From positions 40,059,740 through 40,123,739 of the forward strand of contig NC_085875.1 in assembly GCF_034702125.1 (NCBI RefSeq): a DNA stretch of 64,000 nt, written 5' to 3'. The stretch's first letter is position 1, and each line of letters begins with the position of its first letter. The position numbers were made by a program, and so were the translations under genes. Positions 1-43,879 of the stretch are shown in pieces. The DNA is from Engraulis encrasicolus. Lineage: Eukaryota > Chordata > Actinopteri > Clupeiformes > Engraulidae. The notes beneath the pieces were generated by a model. That model searched no databases and was not told where the DNA came from. It worked only from the letters and a program-made list of their open reading frames with translations.

Positions 1-30793
<30,793 letters not shown>

Positions 30794-32078
30794 TACATTC
30801 AAACACATACAGGCAGCAAGCCCCTTGTTTACCTTGCCCACCAATACACAATGCAAGCTGCCTCCACATCCCATCTCCAAAAGAATATATCCGCCAGTAC
30901 AGTTGAACACTTTTTATAGGGGGTCCATGTCTGTTGTGAGAGATTATTGTATGCCCTTCCCACCCCAATATTCCTCCATGGCTCTCTTTTATTTCTCTGT
31001 GCCTCACTGTCTCTCATCTATCCTGTCTCTTTCTCTTTCTCCATGGCACTTCTTCCTCCTCTCCTGTTCTCTGACATATTCTATTTCCCTCGTGTTCCAT
31101 CTCCCCAGCTCTCTCTCTCTCTCTCTCTTTTTTTAAACTGTGGAGACATTTACATAGGAAAGCAACTGTCTGCTAAATTTGACTCCCTCTCTCCCCCGGG
31201 GCCATGTAATACGTTTTTTGTCATAAGTGGGTCTCCAACGACTAGAGAGACGCAACTTTATTGTTACTGAAAGCATAATGCATCTGGGTATGAAAAAACA
31301 AAAGCCAGAGCAGGTTCTCAACAGAAAACACTAACTAGACACCCCCGATGAACTGAGGATACTTTTCTTCCATTGACGTTCAGAGTTTAACTTCTTCCTT
31401 TTTTTACCCTTTTAAACCTCCCTCCGTGTTGGCAAACTGAGGATTTCTTTTTTCCTTTGACGTTCTGAGGTCTTGTTTTACCCCCTCCACATTCATGCAC
31501 TCCTAACCCCTTTTTTTGTATCGAAGCCTTCTGAATGGTACAATTTCCGCAAAACTTCCCGACAATTGCTTTGCTTTGTTTTTTTATGATGGCTGATATG
31601 AATGAGGTTCTATAAAAGAATGTGTAAGCACCTGCCGGGTCTAAACAATAGACCGTTGTGTATCAATGTCAGTGCTGGCACTCTTGATTGTAAGGTACAG
31701 AATTGAATACGCTGTCACTGTACCCAATTAAGCTCGAGTGCCTTTGTTGCCCATCCTCAGCCTTTTGTGGCTGCTAAAACAATGAGAGTTATTTATACGC
31801 TCTTCTTTCTCTCTCTCTCTCTCTCTTTCAAACCAGTTTTCCCAATCCCTCTTTATTTCGTTTCTTTCTCAAACTCTTTGTCGTCAAAATCCTCCCATGG
31901 TTCTGTTATGAATTCCATTGTACTGGTGAAGAAGGTGCAAAGCCAAATGAACTGTTTAAAAAAAACAAATAAATAAATAAACAATTAGTCATTGACTCGT
32001 CAGATGTGACTGCTGCCTACTCTCTGGAACAATTCAGATATTTATGCATAGTTTCTAACAGTATTAGTGTGATTTCTT

Positions 32079-32084
32079 AATAAA
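32079..32084 (+). terminator. sec23 polyadenylation signal
   Basis: AATAAA is followed about 30 bp later by TGTGGTGTGTGTTTTT, a GU-rich downstream element. This makes it the most likely 3' end of the transcript. Confidence 0.7.
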
Positions 32085-32964
32085 ATGCTCCTCACTCAAA
32101 CCTGGACATTGTGGTGTGTGTTTTTAGAATCTGATGAGCCATGACATCATTTTAAAATATTGCCTTCAAGCAAGGTACAACTGTAAAATCATTTGCTTTC
32201 ATCATTGCTTTTAAACATGTTCAAACCTGAGCTTGTGTTGTTGTTGTTTTTTTTACCATTGTAGCTGTTCATAGAAGACTACACTCAGGAAATAATAAAG
32301 TCTGATTAGTTCTCCTCAATGCGGCTGGAGCTGTTCAGCAAAATAGAGCATTAGCACAGCACCAGACAGGGGGATTGAAAATGGCAGACCATTACTATGG
32401 CGGATGACTTTGAAGATGATAATGCTGTTTGTCAAACTGTACTGTACCCTGGAGTATTAGATGACGGATGAGCAGCAGGTCTTTTACAGTACAGATGAGT
32501 CTGGTCTGAATAGATGCTGCCTCGAGAGCACCCTAACACTCTCACTCTCTGTAGCTCTGGCGTTCATTCGTTTATAAGAAAGCTCCCATAAAAAGGCAAT
32601 TATGAAACCTCTTCTCTTTTCTTTATTCCCTCTGAGTGAAGGCAAAAGCATTTACCATCGCATGTGGATTTTAAATGAATATTCCCGCTGAGTGCAGTGA
32701 CTGCAACCATGCTCTTTCAAAATGGGTTACCCTGGAAACCTTAACCTTAGCAGCCTTGAGATCTATCTATTGAAAAAGCTAAAATTAAATATTAGCCTTT
32801 CTGTGTTATGTGTAGGCCTATATCTGAAAGGCATATTATGTGTTCCCCTATATCCTACTTTAGATTTTCACTATTCCTCAATATCAAATTGGGTGAATTG
32901 CTTGCTTGACTTCACATTTTAAGTTCTTCTGATAGTTCTCAGAAAAGGATGACATCCATGATGC

Positions 32965-33202
32965 TAGCCTGATAAACCAGACTAAATGTGGATGTCTAAT
33001 TTAGTCTGGCCTCGATGCATAATACATACGAAGATTGTTGATGAGAACAACCTTCCCTCAAAACCCTGCCCACTTTGATTCAAAACACATCTTTGCGTTG
33101 TAATTGGTTTGCCAGATTCATGGCATTCTGGCTTCATTGAATCATTATGCGAGGCCAGACCCACCCGTAGACAAAACATTTTGGCGCTGGTTCACCAGGC
33201 TA
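32965..33202. mobile_element. TAGCCTG-type MITE with 9-bp target duplication
   Basis: Ends TAGCCTGATAAACCAG and CTGGTTCACCAGGCTA are inverted. The flanks are CCATGATGC (32956-32964) and CCATGAGGC (33203-33211), a 9-bp duplication with one mismatch. Internally GTCTGGCCTCG and CGAGGCCAGAC form a second foldback. Confidence 0.7.
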
Positions 33203-34008
33203 CCATGAGGCAGCAAGATCAATGAGCAGAGAACATGACCACAATGACCTTAAGGGGGGCTCCATAAACAAGTAGGCTAGGCTAAATGTTGAGCCTGTCA
33301 CTGTCGACTAAAAAAGTCCAATAAACACAGTTACAATAAGTTTAAGCTGCTTTTTTAATTTACACAGTAATGAAAGATATTGCCTTCAGTGCTACTATAA
33401 ACGCTCGTTTAATCTGCTAGAGGCTTCTGCCAAGAGCAGTCAAATATTGTAGGTCTGCAAACAGCTGGGGCTTCATATTTAGCAGTAGGGCTGTAGTGGG
33501 AGTAGGCCTACATACAAGTCAGCAGAGCTCTCCTTTCTCTCTCAAATTGCATAAATCTCTTGTCAAATTTCAGAAATGGAGTTCACAGTCCTGCCATGAC
33601 GTATCAACATACAGTTTATGCACCACTTCCGATCACTGTACAATCTGTGCCCTTGGTATAGGGCAATTTACAATGCCACTTATGTGTGCTTTGAATATGG
33701 TGCCATGTAGCATGTCAGTCTCACTGTGATCACTAAGTCCAGCCACCACCATCTTCATGACCGCGACTAGGTTAGGAGCAGTGGCAATCAAAACCCTTTC
33801 ACCCGCCAGTGAGTGTCCTTTGAGATTGCAGTCTGGGTTGCACACGGCACACATCCATATACACAAACCCACAGTGAAGAGATTTACAGTGATACAGCCC
33901 GGCCTCCATAAATCAACTTTGCCTCGCCATTATTATTGTATTAGCACGCCACATTACCTAGAGCAGAGGTGTGAAGGAGCCCCCTCTGACTCTCATTCGA
34001 CACACTTG

Positions 34009-34010
<2 letters not shown>

Positions 34011-34099
<89 letters not shown>
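34011..34099. repeat. (CA)n microsatellite
   Basis: A pure CA run of about 89 bp. Confidence 0.98.
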
Positions 34100-34101
<2 letters not shown>

Positions 34102-34459
34102 CATTTTGAGAACAGTAGCCTAGTCTTGTTCTTGCTCAGTTTACAGTAGGTATTATATTTTGAAAGGATGGAACTAAATGTGTTTGACTTAATACCCCCC
34201 TGCTCAAAGTGCTAAGGAAATGTATAGAGAAACAGTTCTATTTTCTTTGTGCGGCAACGCATTTGTGCAAGTATATCGGGTAAAAGAAACAGCAGCCATT
34301 GCAGATATAATCTGCAGGAAAAGAACGGAGAGACAATGCGGTGTAAGTGGCCAGACCTAAGTAATTTCAAATATCTGTTCTATAAATAAGCAAGTGTCCC
34401 TGACAAACAGTGTGGGCGACTTGTTTACGTGTAAATGTGTGAAGAACACAGCTGTCAGG

Positions 34460-34851
34460 TAGAGGTGTGTCGTTCATGAACGAACCGGTTCTTTTGAACG
34501 GCTCCCTGAAGTGAACGATGGGAACCGGATCACAGCTGGGGGAGCCACTCAACCATTGTTTCGTTCATTTTTCATTCATTTTAAGCACGTGACCTCAACC
34601 AGAGTAATTAAATTTGGGAAAAAACACAATTGTTTGCCTCAAAGAGAGGCAAAAATGGTCTTTAGAAGCAGGAGAATAATCAGTTGTTGTTTGGACAAAA
34701 TTACCTTGAGGTGGAGTCAAAATATTACATTCTTAACACTGAATAAATAATTTAAAAAAGAGCCAAAAGAGCCAGTTTTTTGAACGGCTCTTTGAAAGGA
34801 ACGAGCCACTAAGATCCGGATCCCAAAAAAGAGCCATAAATCCCATCTCTA
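34460..34851. mobile_element. hAT-type non-autonomous element, 8-bp duplication
   Basis: It starts TAGAGGTGTG and ends CCCATCTCTA, with CTGTCAGG on both sides (34452-34459 and 34852-34859). Internal inverted GAACCGGTTCTTTTGAACGG and TTTTTTGAACGGCTC blocks give it a foldback form. An 8-bp duplication is the hAT hallmark. Confidence 0.82.
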
Positions 34852-36052
34852 CTGTCAGGCTGGGCGATATAAGATGATCCTTTAACCTGTAGCCTACGTT
34901 TAGACTGCAGTAAGCTCCCAATGTGTTGGGGAGAGAGGGAGAGAGTGAGAGAATATGTGTGTACATCCATGCGTGCGTGCGTGTCCGTGTTCATTTCAAA
35001 GTTGTTAAATTGGACAGACATGTCAGTGGTACTGTAGAACAGAACAGATCTGTGAAAGTGTTGGTGAAAGTGAAAGCAATTTGGAGTTGAAAACTGAGAC
35101 ATCTGGGTGAGTGATGGTTGACTTAAGCAAGGATGAAGAGGCCAGTGTTGGAGCGCTGCCCAAAACACCAGCCATGATGCAGCCTTTAAACTAAGACACA
35201 AGTCAACAGCTGCTGCTGCCAGGGAGAACAACACTTCTGGACTCTGGGTTGCCGTGGAGACTGCCTCTTTTGATGCAGACAGTGGAGAGAGAGAGAGAGA
35301 GAGAGAGAGAATCATTTATCCAGGCTTGTCTTGTGATGAACAACAGAATTCTGTTGATTGATCCTAAGCCAATAGCATACATTTGAAATCCTGTTGTTTG
35401 AAGACATTGAGAGAACAAATAGATACCTGTTCCAGGCTTCACTAGAACAACTAGCTTACAGAAATGCACCGTGATGCGTTGTGCAGAGCAATTGTGCAGT
35501 GCCATCTGGATTGTTCATAGTTGTTTCTAAAGACCCATATTGGCAGCAAACAAACTTTACTGCCAGTTCCTCAACCTGGTTCAATGTGGGCCTATCAGGG
35601 CTTGGTACTGCCAATGCTTTTTCAGTGTCCATGGACTGAAGACTCAGAGGACAACACAAATTGTTCACATACCAAGTCGAGGTGCAAGCAGAGGCATATC
35701 TTGTCACCAGGCTAGGCAGGCAGCCGCTTGGGGCCCCCAAAGCCCCCTAGATTGTAAATAACTGCTCACACTTAACTAAAAAATGGTGTGGATTTTTGTT
35801 CATGTTCATTCCCTTGAATTTTTGCTTGGGGCCCCAGCTGACCCCAGATTCCAAGTATGTTCAACTGCAGTGTGCAGGGGCCAGGGGGCAGGTCTGGATG
35901 ACATCTCCCTCCTCCCCCCTGAGCACATCGACCCCCCTTGTCATCCAGCGCTAAGCTTCTACACGGGAAGAAAAATAGCTCTGGAAGTAATTGCACCAGA
36001 TTCACCTCTGGATGCAAGACAAAGGTTAAATCAGCTTTTTTATTGAAAGGTA

Positions 36053-36280
36053 CAGTGCACCGCAATAATGAGTACACCCCTGAAAAGTAACATTTTGAAC
36101 AATATTTCAATAAGAACACAAGTTATTTCTAAAATGGTCATAGAGTAAGTTTAATACATTTGTTGAGCTTGCGACAGAAAAGTTAGGTCAATAACTTACA
36201 TGATATATTTTTCCATTTTGTGAAACTATGCTGGTGCAAATGTTTAACCCCTATGTTAAACTCCCATACTCCCATGTACA
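36053..36280 (+). mobile_element. Single end of a Tc1-type element
   Basis: TA followed by CAGTGCACCGCAATAATGAG is a typical fish Tc1 terminus. No matching opposite end is visible nearby, so this is a solo fragment. Confidence 0.5.
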
Positions 36281-36560
36281 TGTAGGCCTACATGTAACCA
36301 AACAAACAAAAAAGATTTCAAACGTGCAGACCTCTCAATCAAAATCCTGAAGACAGCCTCACACACAGACCACCATGAGCCACCACAGTCATCACGTCAT
36401 GGCATTCTACTTCCCTCCCCTACCCTGTGCCTCACCACGTGCACACTTACATCCAACAATGCCACAACGTGTCCTATACTCTTACCTTTTATTTCTATGT
36501 GACAGTGAACTGAATTGAAAAGCTAGAATTTAAAACGAAACAAATGACACATGTGTGTGT

Positions 36561-36576
36561 GAGAGAGAGAGAGAGA

Positions 36577-36627
<51 letters not shown>

Positions 36628-36770
36628 CTCTGTGTTCTGAGTGGTGGGCTTCATGGTGAGTGGACAGTGATTGATGTCGAACCTCATCAGCTGTGATAGA
36701 TCCTGCTGCTGTAATGTATGCAGGGTCAGGTTAATGGAGACGGATGAGGAGACACACACACACACACACT

Positions 36771-36835
<65 letters not shown>

Positions 36836-36840
36836 ACACA
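36561..36840. repeat. (GA)n and (CA)n microsatellites
   Basis: A GA-rich tract lies at 36561-36624 and a CA array at 36752-36840, separated by about 125 bp of unique sequence. Shadow open frames here are repeat artefacts. Confidence 0.95.
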
Positions 36841-37104
36841 TATACACCTCTCTCTCACCTTCACTCTCACACACGCAGACACCCCCCCCACACACACACA
36901 CACAAACACACACTCACACAGAAATATGTACACACACACACACTGTGGCAAGTATGGCAGGAACGGTTTCTGCATCTTTGGTAATGGTATGTCTGTGTCA
37001 TCCAATACAGCATCCAAACAACTGGATTGTTGTCACGAACCATGCACAAAAGTGGACATCTCCTGTCAATGAAATCTCTTGGTTATCCTTTCATTTCTGA
37101 AGAT

Positions 37105-37326
<222 letters not shown>

Positions 37327-37524
37327 AAGGTCAGAATGTACTGCTCTTTGAGAGAGGGAGGGCTGCCATACAGGTGGCTAGCTTCATCATTAGTCTCTCT
37401 GTATAGCTCCAACACATCTACTCTAGCGGAACAGGAGATCGTCCAAGGCAGCGATGGTGGTGGTGGTAGTGGTGGATATGAAGGGGTCAGGCACATCATG
37501 TCTTTGATCATGCCCTAACAAGAT

Positions 37525-37587
<63 letters not shown>

Positions 37588-37589
37588 AA
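37525..37589. repeat. (AAAG)n microsatellite
   Basis: About sixteen AAAG tetranucleotides. Confidence 0.97.
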
Positions 37590-38438
37590 ATGTTATAGCC
37601 TATTAAATTTCCATATCTCCCTGTAGAGTTCCACTGAGACATTCAGGAAGAAGACATCTGTGTGTTTTCTACCAGCACTGTGTAGCATCAGTCATATAAA
37701 ATACTAATATGAGCAAAGCTAAATAATCAACTTATGGATAAGTTTTATTATTGAAAAATGATAAGAAGGTTGTTACAGTTAGGATTAGGGTTATAATTGC
37801 TTCATATTATAATGTCACTCGGGCTAACAATGTCAGCTGTTATGTCCTTATAAAAAGAAAAAAGATTTTCCTGCTCCCACTTTTTTTCTGTGATGTGTTG
37901 AGTGAGAACCCAGAAAAAAAAATATATAAAAAATTGGGAGGAGAAAAATCCTGGTTGAAGCAGACTTTTTTTTGCTTTTTATCTGGTCATTTGGTTGGCC
38001 TGCTCCCAGGTCACACGTTTGGGTGTATGGGCATAACCTTCAGTCGTTATGTCCTTGCCACATAGGGAGAGATTTCAAGGTGATTCCAAGGTCCAAGTCT
38101 GTCAATTTCTTATCGCTATAACAGTCTAGAATCTAGACTTTGAGTCATACCTCGACAGTTGTTTTCATGTCTGCGATATTTATTTTCTTTGTGAATATCT
38201 TTCATGTTCACACTTCAAAAAAACCCTTTCTGTATTCACACAGGACCCCACTGTTTTATTCATAAATAACTCTTGGAAAACAACCGACCTACCCAAATAT
38301 ATATGTATACTTTTAGTCTTTATCCAGCCTGTTTTTGCAAATTGGAAAAAAACATAATCTCTTTGGCTGAGGCAATACAAACTTTTCCAATGTTTTTTTT
38401 ATTATTTTTTACATCAAGGCATTTTCTGGGGGTTAAGG

Positions 38439-39356
38439 ATGATCGGGCCAAACTATCCAGACTACCTCACAGGAAGGCCCCAGTTCGTCAGACTAGGTGA
38501 CCTCACATCAGAGACTGTAGTCAGCAGCACTGGAGCTCCACAAGGAACGGTGCTCTCCCCCGTGCTGTTCACCCTGTACACCACTGACTTCAACTACAAC
38601 ACGAAGACCTGCCACATGCAAAAGTTCTCGGATGACACGGCCATTGTTGGATGCATCAAAGATGGGCAGGAGGGGGAGTACAGGGGACTGGTGGAGAACT
38701 TTGTCAAATGGTGCAGAACCAACCAGCTGCGGCTGAACACCACCAAAACCAAAGAAATGGTGATTGACTTCAGGCGAACCACCCCACCCCTGGTGCCTGT
38801 CTCTATCGAGGGGGAGACTGTGGAGACAGTCTCCACATACAAGTACCTGGGTGTTCACCTGGACTCTAAACTGGACTGGTCTGCCAACTCACATGCACTG
38901 TACAAGAAAGGCCAGAGCAGACTCTACTTTCTGAGAAAGCTGAGATCTTTCAATGTCTGCAACAGACTCCTGCAGATGTTCTACCAGTCTGCCATGGCCA
39001 GTGTGCTCTCCTATGCTGTGGCATGCTGGGGTGGCAGCATTAGGAAAAGAGATGCTGGACGGCTCGACAGGCTGGTGAGGAAAGCAGGGTCTGTTGTAGG
39101 CACAGAACTGGACGCCCTCACAACCACAGCCGACAAGAGGACACTTGGCAGATTGGACTCTATTTTGGACAACGACAAGCACCCACTGTACCCAGTCCTC
39201 AACAACCAGAGAAGCCTGTTCAGCTACAGACTGCGCGCCATCTCCTGCAAGACAGACAGGCTGCGGAAGTCCTTTGTACCCAGGGCCATTCAGCTTTTCA
39301 ACATTGCACAGAAGGACACACAAAGAGAGATCATCATAGGGGACTGGACTGCATAA
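38439..39356 (+). pseudogene. LINE reverse transcriptase, C-terminal 305 residues
   Basis: The frame is open and has YLTGRPQFVRLGD, GAPQGTVLSPVLFTLYTTDF, the catalytic FSDDTAIVG, LNTTKTKEMVIDFRR, YKYLGVHLDSKLDW and RLYFLRKLRSFNV, ending FVPRAIQLFN. This is the palm and thumb of the Rex1/L2 group. The fingers and endonuclease are missing, so it cannot be a working protein even though no stop interrupts it. Confidence 0.88.
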
Positions 39357-39431
39357 ACAGATCCCACTCCTGCATACTCTTTTTACCTGGACTCTCTACC
39401 CTTCGACTCCTTTTCAGCGGAATGCACAGCT

Positions 39432-39963
<532 letters not shown>

Positions 39964-40305
39964 TGCCTTGGCAATAAGTATGCAACAGCGAGCTATATAT
40001 GATTATTTTATTTTATGTGTAAATATGTGTGTTATGTCTTGTGGACAATGTCTTTATGTCTTTATTTATGTGTGTATGCTACTTGACACCTTAATTTCCC
40101 CCTGGGATCAATAAACGATACTCTACTCTACTCTACTCTACTCCTTGTAGAGCTGTGTTTCAAAAGTGTTCGTGTAATGATGAAATGTGTGCAATGTAAT
40201 GCTAAAATCTATAAAATTGTCCCCATCATGACGCATTTTCTTTCTAAAAAAATATTTCTGCTCGAACAGTGGCTGTTCTCGACATTCATTCTTAGCATTT
40301 GATTG

Positions 40306-40809
40306 TCACATAGTTTGATTGAATAATACAGGCAACAAGAGACTGTTAGAGAAACTGTTAGAGACTGAGAAAAATATTTGTAAAACCATCAATCTGTTGA
40401 TGCTGCTCAGCAAAGCATTGTTGAATCGTGTCAGGGAAGTATAGGCAGAGACGTTCTTAATGAATAGAGAATCTTTGGTATAGGCATAGCATGCGCTCAG
40501 TGCTGTGTACCCCATATGTTCACCTGTTGGACTCAGGAATGTCCTGTGGAAAATTCTGCTGCCTCCTGGACGACTAGAACATTCTATAGGCACAGGTGTG
40601 CCCACAGTGGCCTTCCGCAGACGTGAAGGGAGATGAGCTGAAAGGAAACATCTAAAGACAATATCATTTTCTGCTGTTGATGTTTCCATGGCAACCTCAC
40701 AACCATCTCTTCGTAAGAGTTCCATCCCAAGGCGATAAGCAAATTGGTGTTCATTTTGAGCCGTGAGTAAATACATGAAAGGACAAGAACCATGTGTTTT
40801 TTTTAACAC
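40306..40809 (-). other. Unrecognised 167-residue open frame
   Basis: The frame is not low-complexity. It includes FAYRLGMELLRRDGCEVAME, KATVGTPVPIECSSRPGG and HMGYTALSACYAYTKDS. I do not recognise a family. A TTTCCTTTCAG acceptor-like site inside (about 40644) could make part of it an exon. It lies just after the Rex1-like LINE and may instead be an old transposon or a chance frame. Confidence 0.25.
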
Positions 40810-41409
40810 CCTTAACCTGAGAAGTGCGATTGTGGCATGTCTCTAAAGCTGTGTGCACCTTGAAATAACAGACTTAAAAGCAACACAAAGTGGGGAATAG
40901 ACACAGTGGCCAGACTGCAGCACCACACCTTTTAACTCCATTTAAAAGTTCTGTGTTGGCCCGGCTGTTGCGGCTCTAAAGGCTGGGCAGTGCACTATTA
41001 CGCGGGTAACCCAGAGTTTGATCCCCGGCGCGGGTCATTTCTAGCCTGGCGACGCCATCCATGTACTCCACCCAAAGATTTTGGCTCCGCACATCGTCTG
41101 GCAAGAGCATCGAGCTCGGTTCTCTCAGTGTTTCGCCAATCAGCAAACAGTTGAGAGTGTTGACGTAGAACTCAGCCGCGAGCTCCGTTACTGATTGGTT
41201 AAGGTAACTATATTCACACTTTCGTTTTGTTATTTGTATGTTTTTGCGACGCTATAACCTAACAGGCATGCTAATAAAGCACAATGTGGGTTTTAATTTG
41301 AGTTTGGAACTTCAATTAATTGAAATTATAGAGTAAGATCAGACCATCTCCCATCGTCCACGGAGACGGATTCCTCATGGCTTTTGCCAGACTGATTGAC
41401 GGAGTCAAC

Positions 41410-43033
41410 CATAGAGGTAGAAAATAACACTAGAGAGGACACAGCAATTTGCGACAGCACTGGGAAATGGCAGCTGGAGCTTCCCAACTTCCGTAGGTAG
41501 TGTAGGTAACTTCAGGCAATGCAAGTCAATGGAGAACACGCCCACCTCTGTCAAGAAATTAACTAAAACTGTGTAAATATCAAGTAACACTTTAATCAAA
41601 GACCAGATTTGAAATGTCAGGCTAAATATCTACTTAAATCATATGAGTCGATAAAATACATTTAAAAATCAAATAATATATTTTATGAACATAGTTAGCA
41701 ACACACTTCAACTATTGTCCTTGTATAGCAGGGGTCGGGAACCTATGGCTCGCGAGCCACATGTGGCTCTTTTGGGAACTGCATGTGGCTCTCGGACAAA
41801 CCTGTCATTTGTTTACTCAATAAGCCATGAATAATTTTGTTACGGCACTAAATTAAAAATGGACCTACTGAAATCGAAAAGTTAAGATAATATTCAAAAT
41901 ATAAAGTATGATCGCGCATTTAATCCATCCCAGGTCCGATCAGCTGAGCCAAGCACAGGCCTTCGACGAAGGCTACTGTACAGATATGAAAAACGCGTTT
42001 TTTTATTGGACAATGCCGTGCCAGCGCTGGGTCGTGTCGTGTGAGATAACATTCCATCCGTAATGCTTTACCTAAAGTTCAGCTGGCTAACGGTTGTATC
42101 CAAAACAAAGAAACTGTTCACGATCGTGCCATTATGATGGCAAATCAAGTGGAGGAAACGCAAGTGAGGGATATAAATGCAGCGCTGTAGGCCTACTTCT
42201 CCCTCGATTACAGGAAGAACTTTTGCTGAATCAACTGACGTAAGTCTTTCCCAGTTTAGTGTGATTGCGAGATAACTGGTGCCACAATGCGAAGGCAAAC
42301 GTAGGGTTGCCATTCGTCCCCTGAAATACGGAATCGCCCTGTAGCCTATTTGGCGGTTAAATCATGCGTTCTGTATTGGGGACGCATGTCGGTAAGGGAC
42401 GCGCTTTGTAGGGCATTTTCGCGAATTACTAAAAATAGACATGTCAGCCACATATCAACTGTAAAATGTTAACTATGTCAGCGCGACCAAGATGAGCATC
42501 CTGTCTTGAAGTTCTCTCTCCCTCCCTCCTCCCTCCTCATGCACCTTCCCTGTGTCTGTCTGATGGCTAGAATAGAAGCACCTCCGTCATTCTCATTGCT
42601 CATTGGCAACTCCGATGCGTAAAAGATAGAAACTTAAGGTAATGCATGCGCGTGGCTTCTTAAATGCACATCTACAAGTAGTTTTAGTTCTTCTTTCGTT
42701 AGCTCTCCCTTCTTGTCCCCAATGCAAGCGTTACTTTTATTCCCTTCTGTGCATGACAATTAGCATTAGAAATAATGGCGAAAATGGTATGGCTCTCACA
42801 AAAAATATTTTTTAAAAAATGGGCGTTTATGGCTCTCTCCACCAAAAAGGTTCCCGACCCCTGTTGTATAGTGTGTTGATGGGCATTTTCACATGATGAA
42901 GCCATTTTTGACAGAGGTGAGCCTCGTTCTCCGTTAATTTCCATTTCTCTGATCTACCTACAGATAATGGCTGCTACAGATTGCCATAAAAAGGGGGGCG
43001 GGGTCACCTCTAGTGTTATTTTCTACCTCTATG
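41410..43033. mobile_element. hAT-A non-autonomous element inside the MITE
   Basis: 26-bp inverted ends starting CATAGAGGTAGAAAATAACA are flanked by GAGTCAAC (41402-41409 and 43034-43041), an 8-bp hAT-style duplication. Without its own insert it is about 480 bp and has no transposase frame. Confidence 0.85.
41729..42863. mobile_element. hAT-B element inside hAT-A
   Basis: Ends CAGGGGTCGGGAACC and GGTTCCCGACCCCTG are perfect 15-bp inverted repeats, flanked by TTGTATAG (41721-41728 and 42864-42871). The 1.13-kb interior has GGCTCTTTTGGGAACTGCAT blocks but no long frame, so it is a deletion derivative of an autonomous hAT (Charlie-like ends). Confidence 0.88.
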
Positions 43034-43259
43034 GAGTCAACAGTCGGCTATTCGCCCAGGCTAGGTCATTTCCTGATCCTTCCCTGTCTCTCTCTCCCAT
43101 CTCACTTCCTGTCATCTCCCATTGTCCTGTCTGAAAAATGATTTTAAAAAATCCCCAAAAATAGATATTTTTTAAAATCTCCTTTTGTGTCTGCAGTATA
43201 ATCTGGAGAGAGCGTTGGGTCAGGAAGACGTGTACGGAGGTGTTCATGCACACACACAG

Positions 43260-43277
43260 AGAGAGACACAGAGACAC

Positions 43278-43347
<70 letters not shown>
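43260..43347. repeat. (CA)n microsatellite
   Basis: A CA array of about 70 bp is preceded by imperfect CAGAGA units. Confidence 0.97.
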
Positions 43348-43349
<2 letters not shown>

Positions 43350-43715
43350 GAGCTTCACTTAATCGCCCATTACTGTGCCACTCGTGTAGGCTGGAATGTC
43401 CGCAGCAGGGGCCTACTGCATGCAGCTTTTTCAGTCACAAAGGTGAAAAGTGAAAGTCAAAGCCCACCTGGGAAACTCCAACTTCCCGTCACCACCGGGG
43501 GCGAATGCTACAAGTTCTATGCATGGCCCGTATGTAGGCCTAGATCAGAGCCCATATACCGTTTGGTACTTCTGGAAGACAGAAGCAGGCGCAATATGCA
43601 CTGGCTGACATGATTTTTGTATTTTATTATCAGCTTGTGTTCCCTAGTCTTCCTGATGTCCTGGGGACATGATAATCACAACAGCTGCTGGAAAAAATCT
43701 TTCCTTCTCATCACT

Positions 43716-43716
43716 C

Positions 43717-43781
<65 letters not shown>
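43716..43781. repeat. (TTTC)n microsatellite
   Basis: About sixteen TTTC units. Confidence 0.97.
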
Positions 43782-43879
43782 TAGTGAGGGGGAATGAAAA
43801 TTGCTTAAAAAAATTATATTGTGAAAGAGAATCCTACATTATAGTCTATCTAATGCCTATATACATATAGATATATACA

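Larger units (their letters stand above)
41042..43053. mobile_element. TAGCCTGG-type MITE (native ~380 bp) inside the SINE
   Basis: Ends TAGCCTGGCGA and TCGCCCAGGCTA are inverted. GGTCATTTC flanks it at 41033-41041 and 43054-43062, a 9-bp duplication of SINE sequence. It is itself interrupted at 41410 by hAT-A. Confidence 0.8.
40958..43182 (+). mobile_element. tRNA-derived SINE split by a nested insertion
   Basis: The head GCCCGGCTGTTGCGG with the B-box-like GAGTTTGATCC runs to GGTCATTTC (41041). The body resumes at GGTCATTTCCTGATCC (43054) and ends in CTGTCCTGTCTGAAAAATG and A-rich tail, the same plan as the SINE at 16,542. The 2-kb interruption is a nest of three transposons. Confidence 0.78.

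Noticed and set aside
33757..34149. 130-residue plus-strand frame
   Set aside because: The second half is His/Thr from the CA array and the first half has no recognisable domain or splice context.
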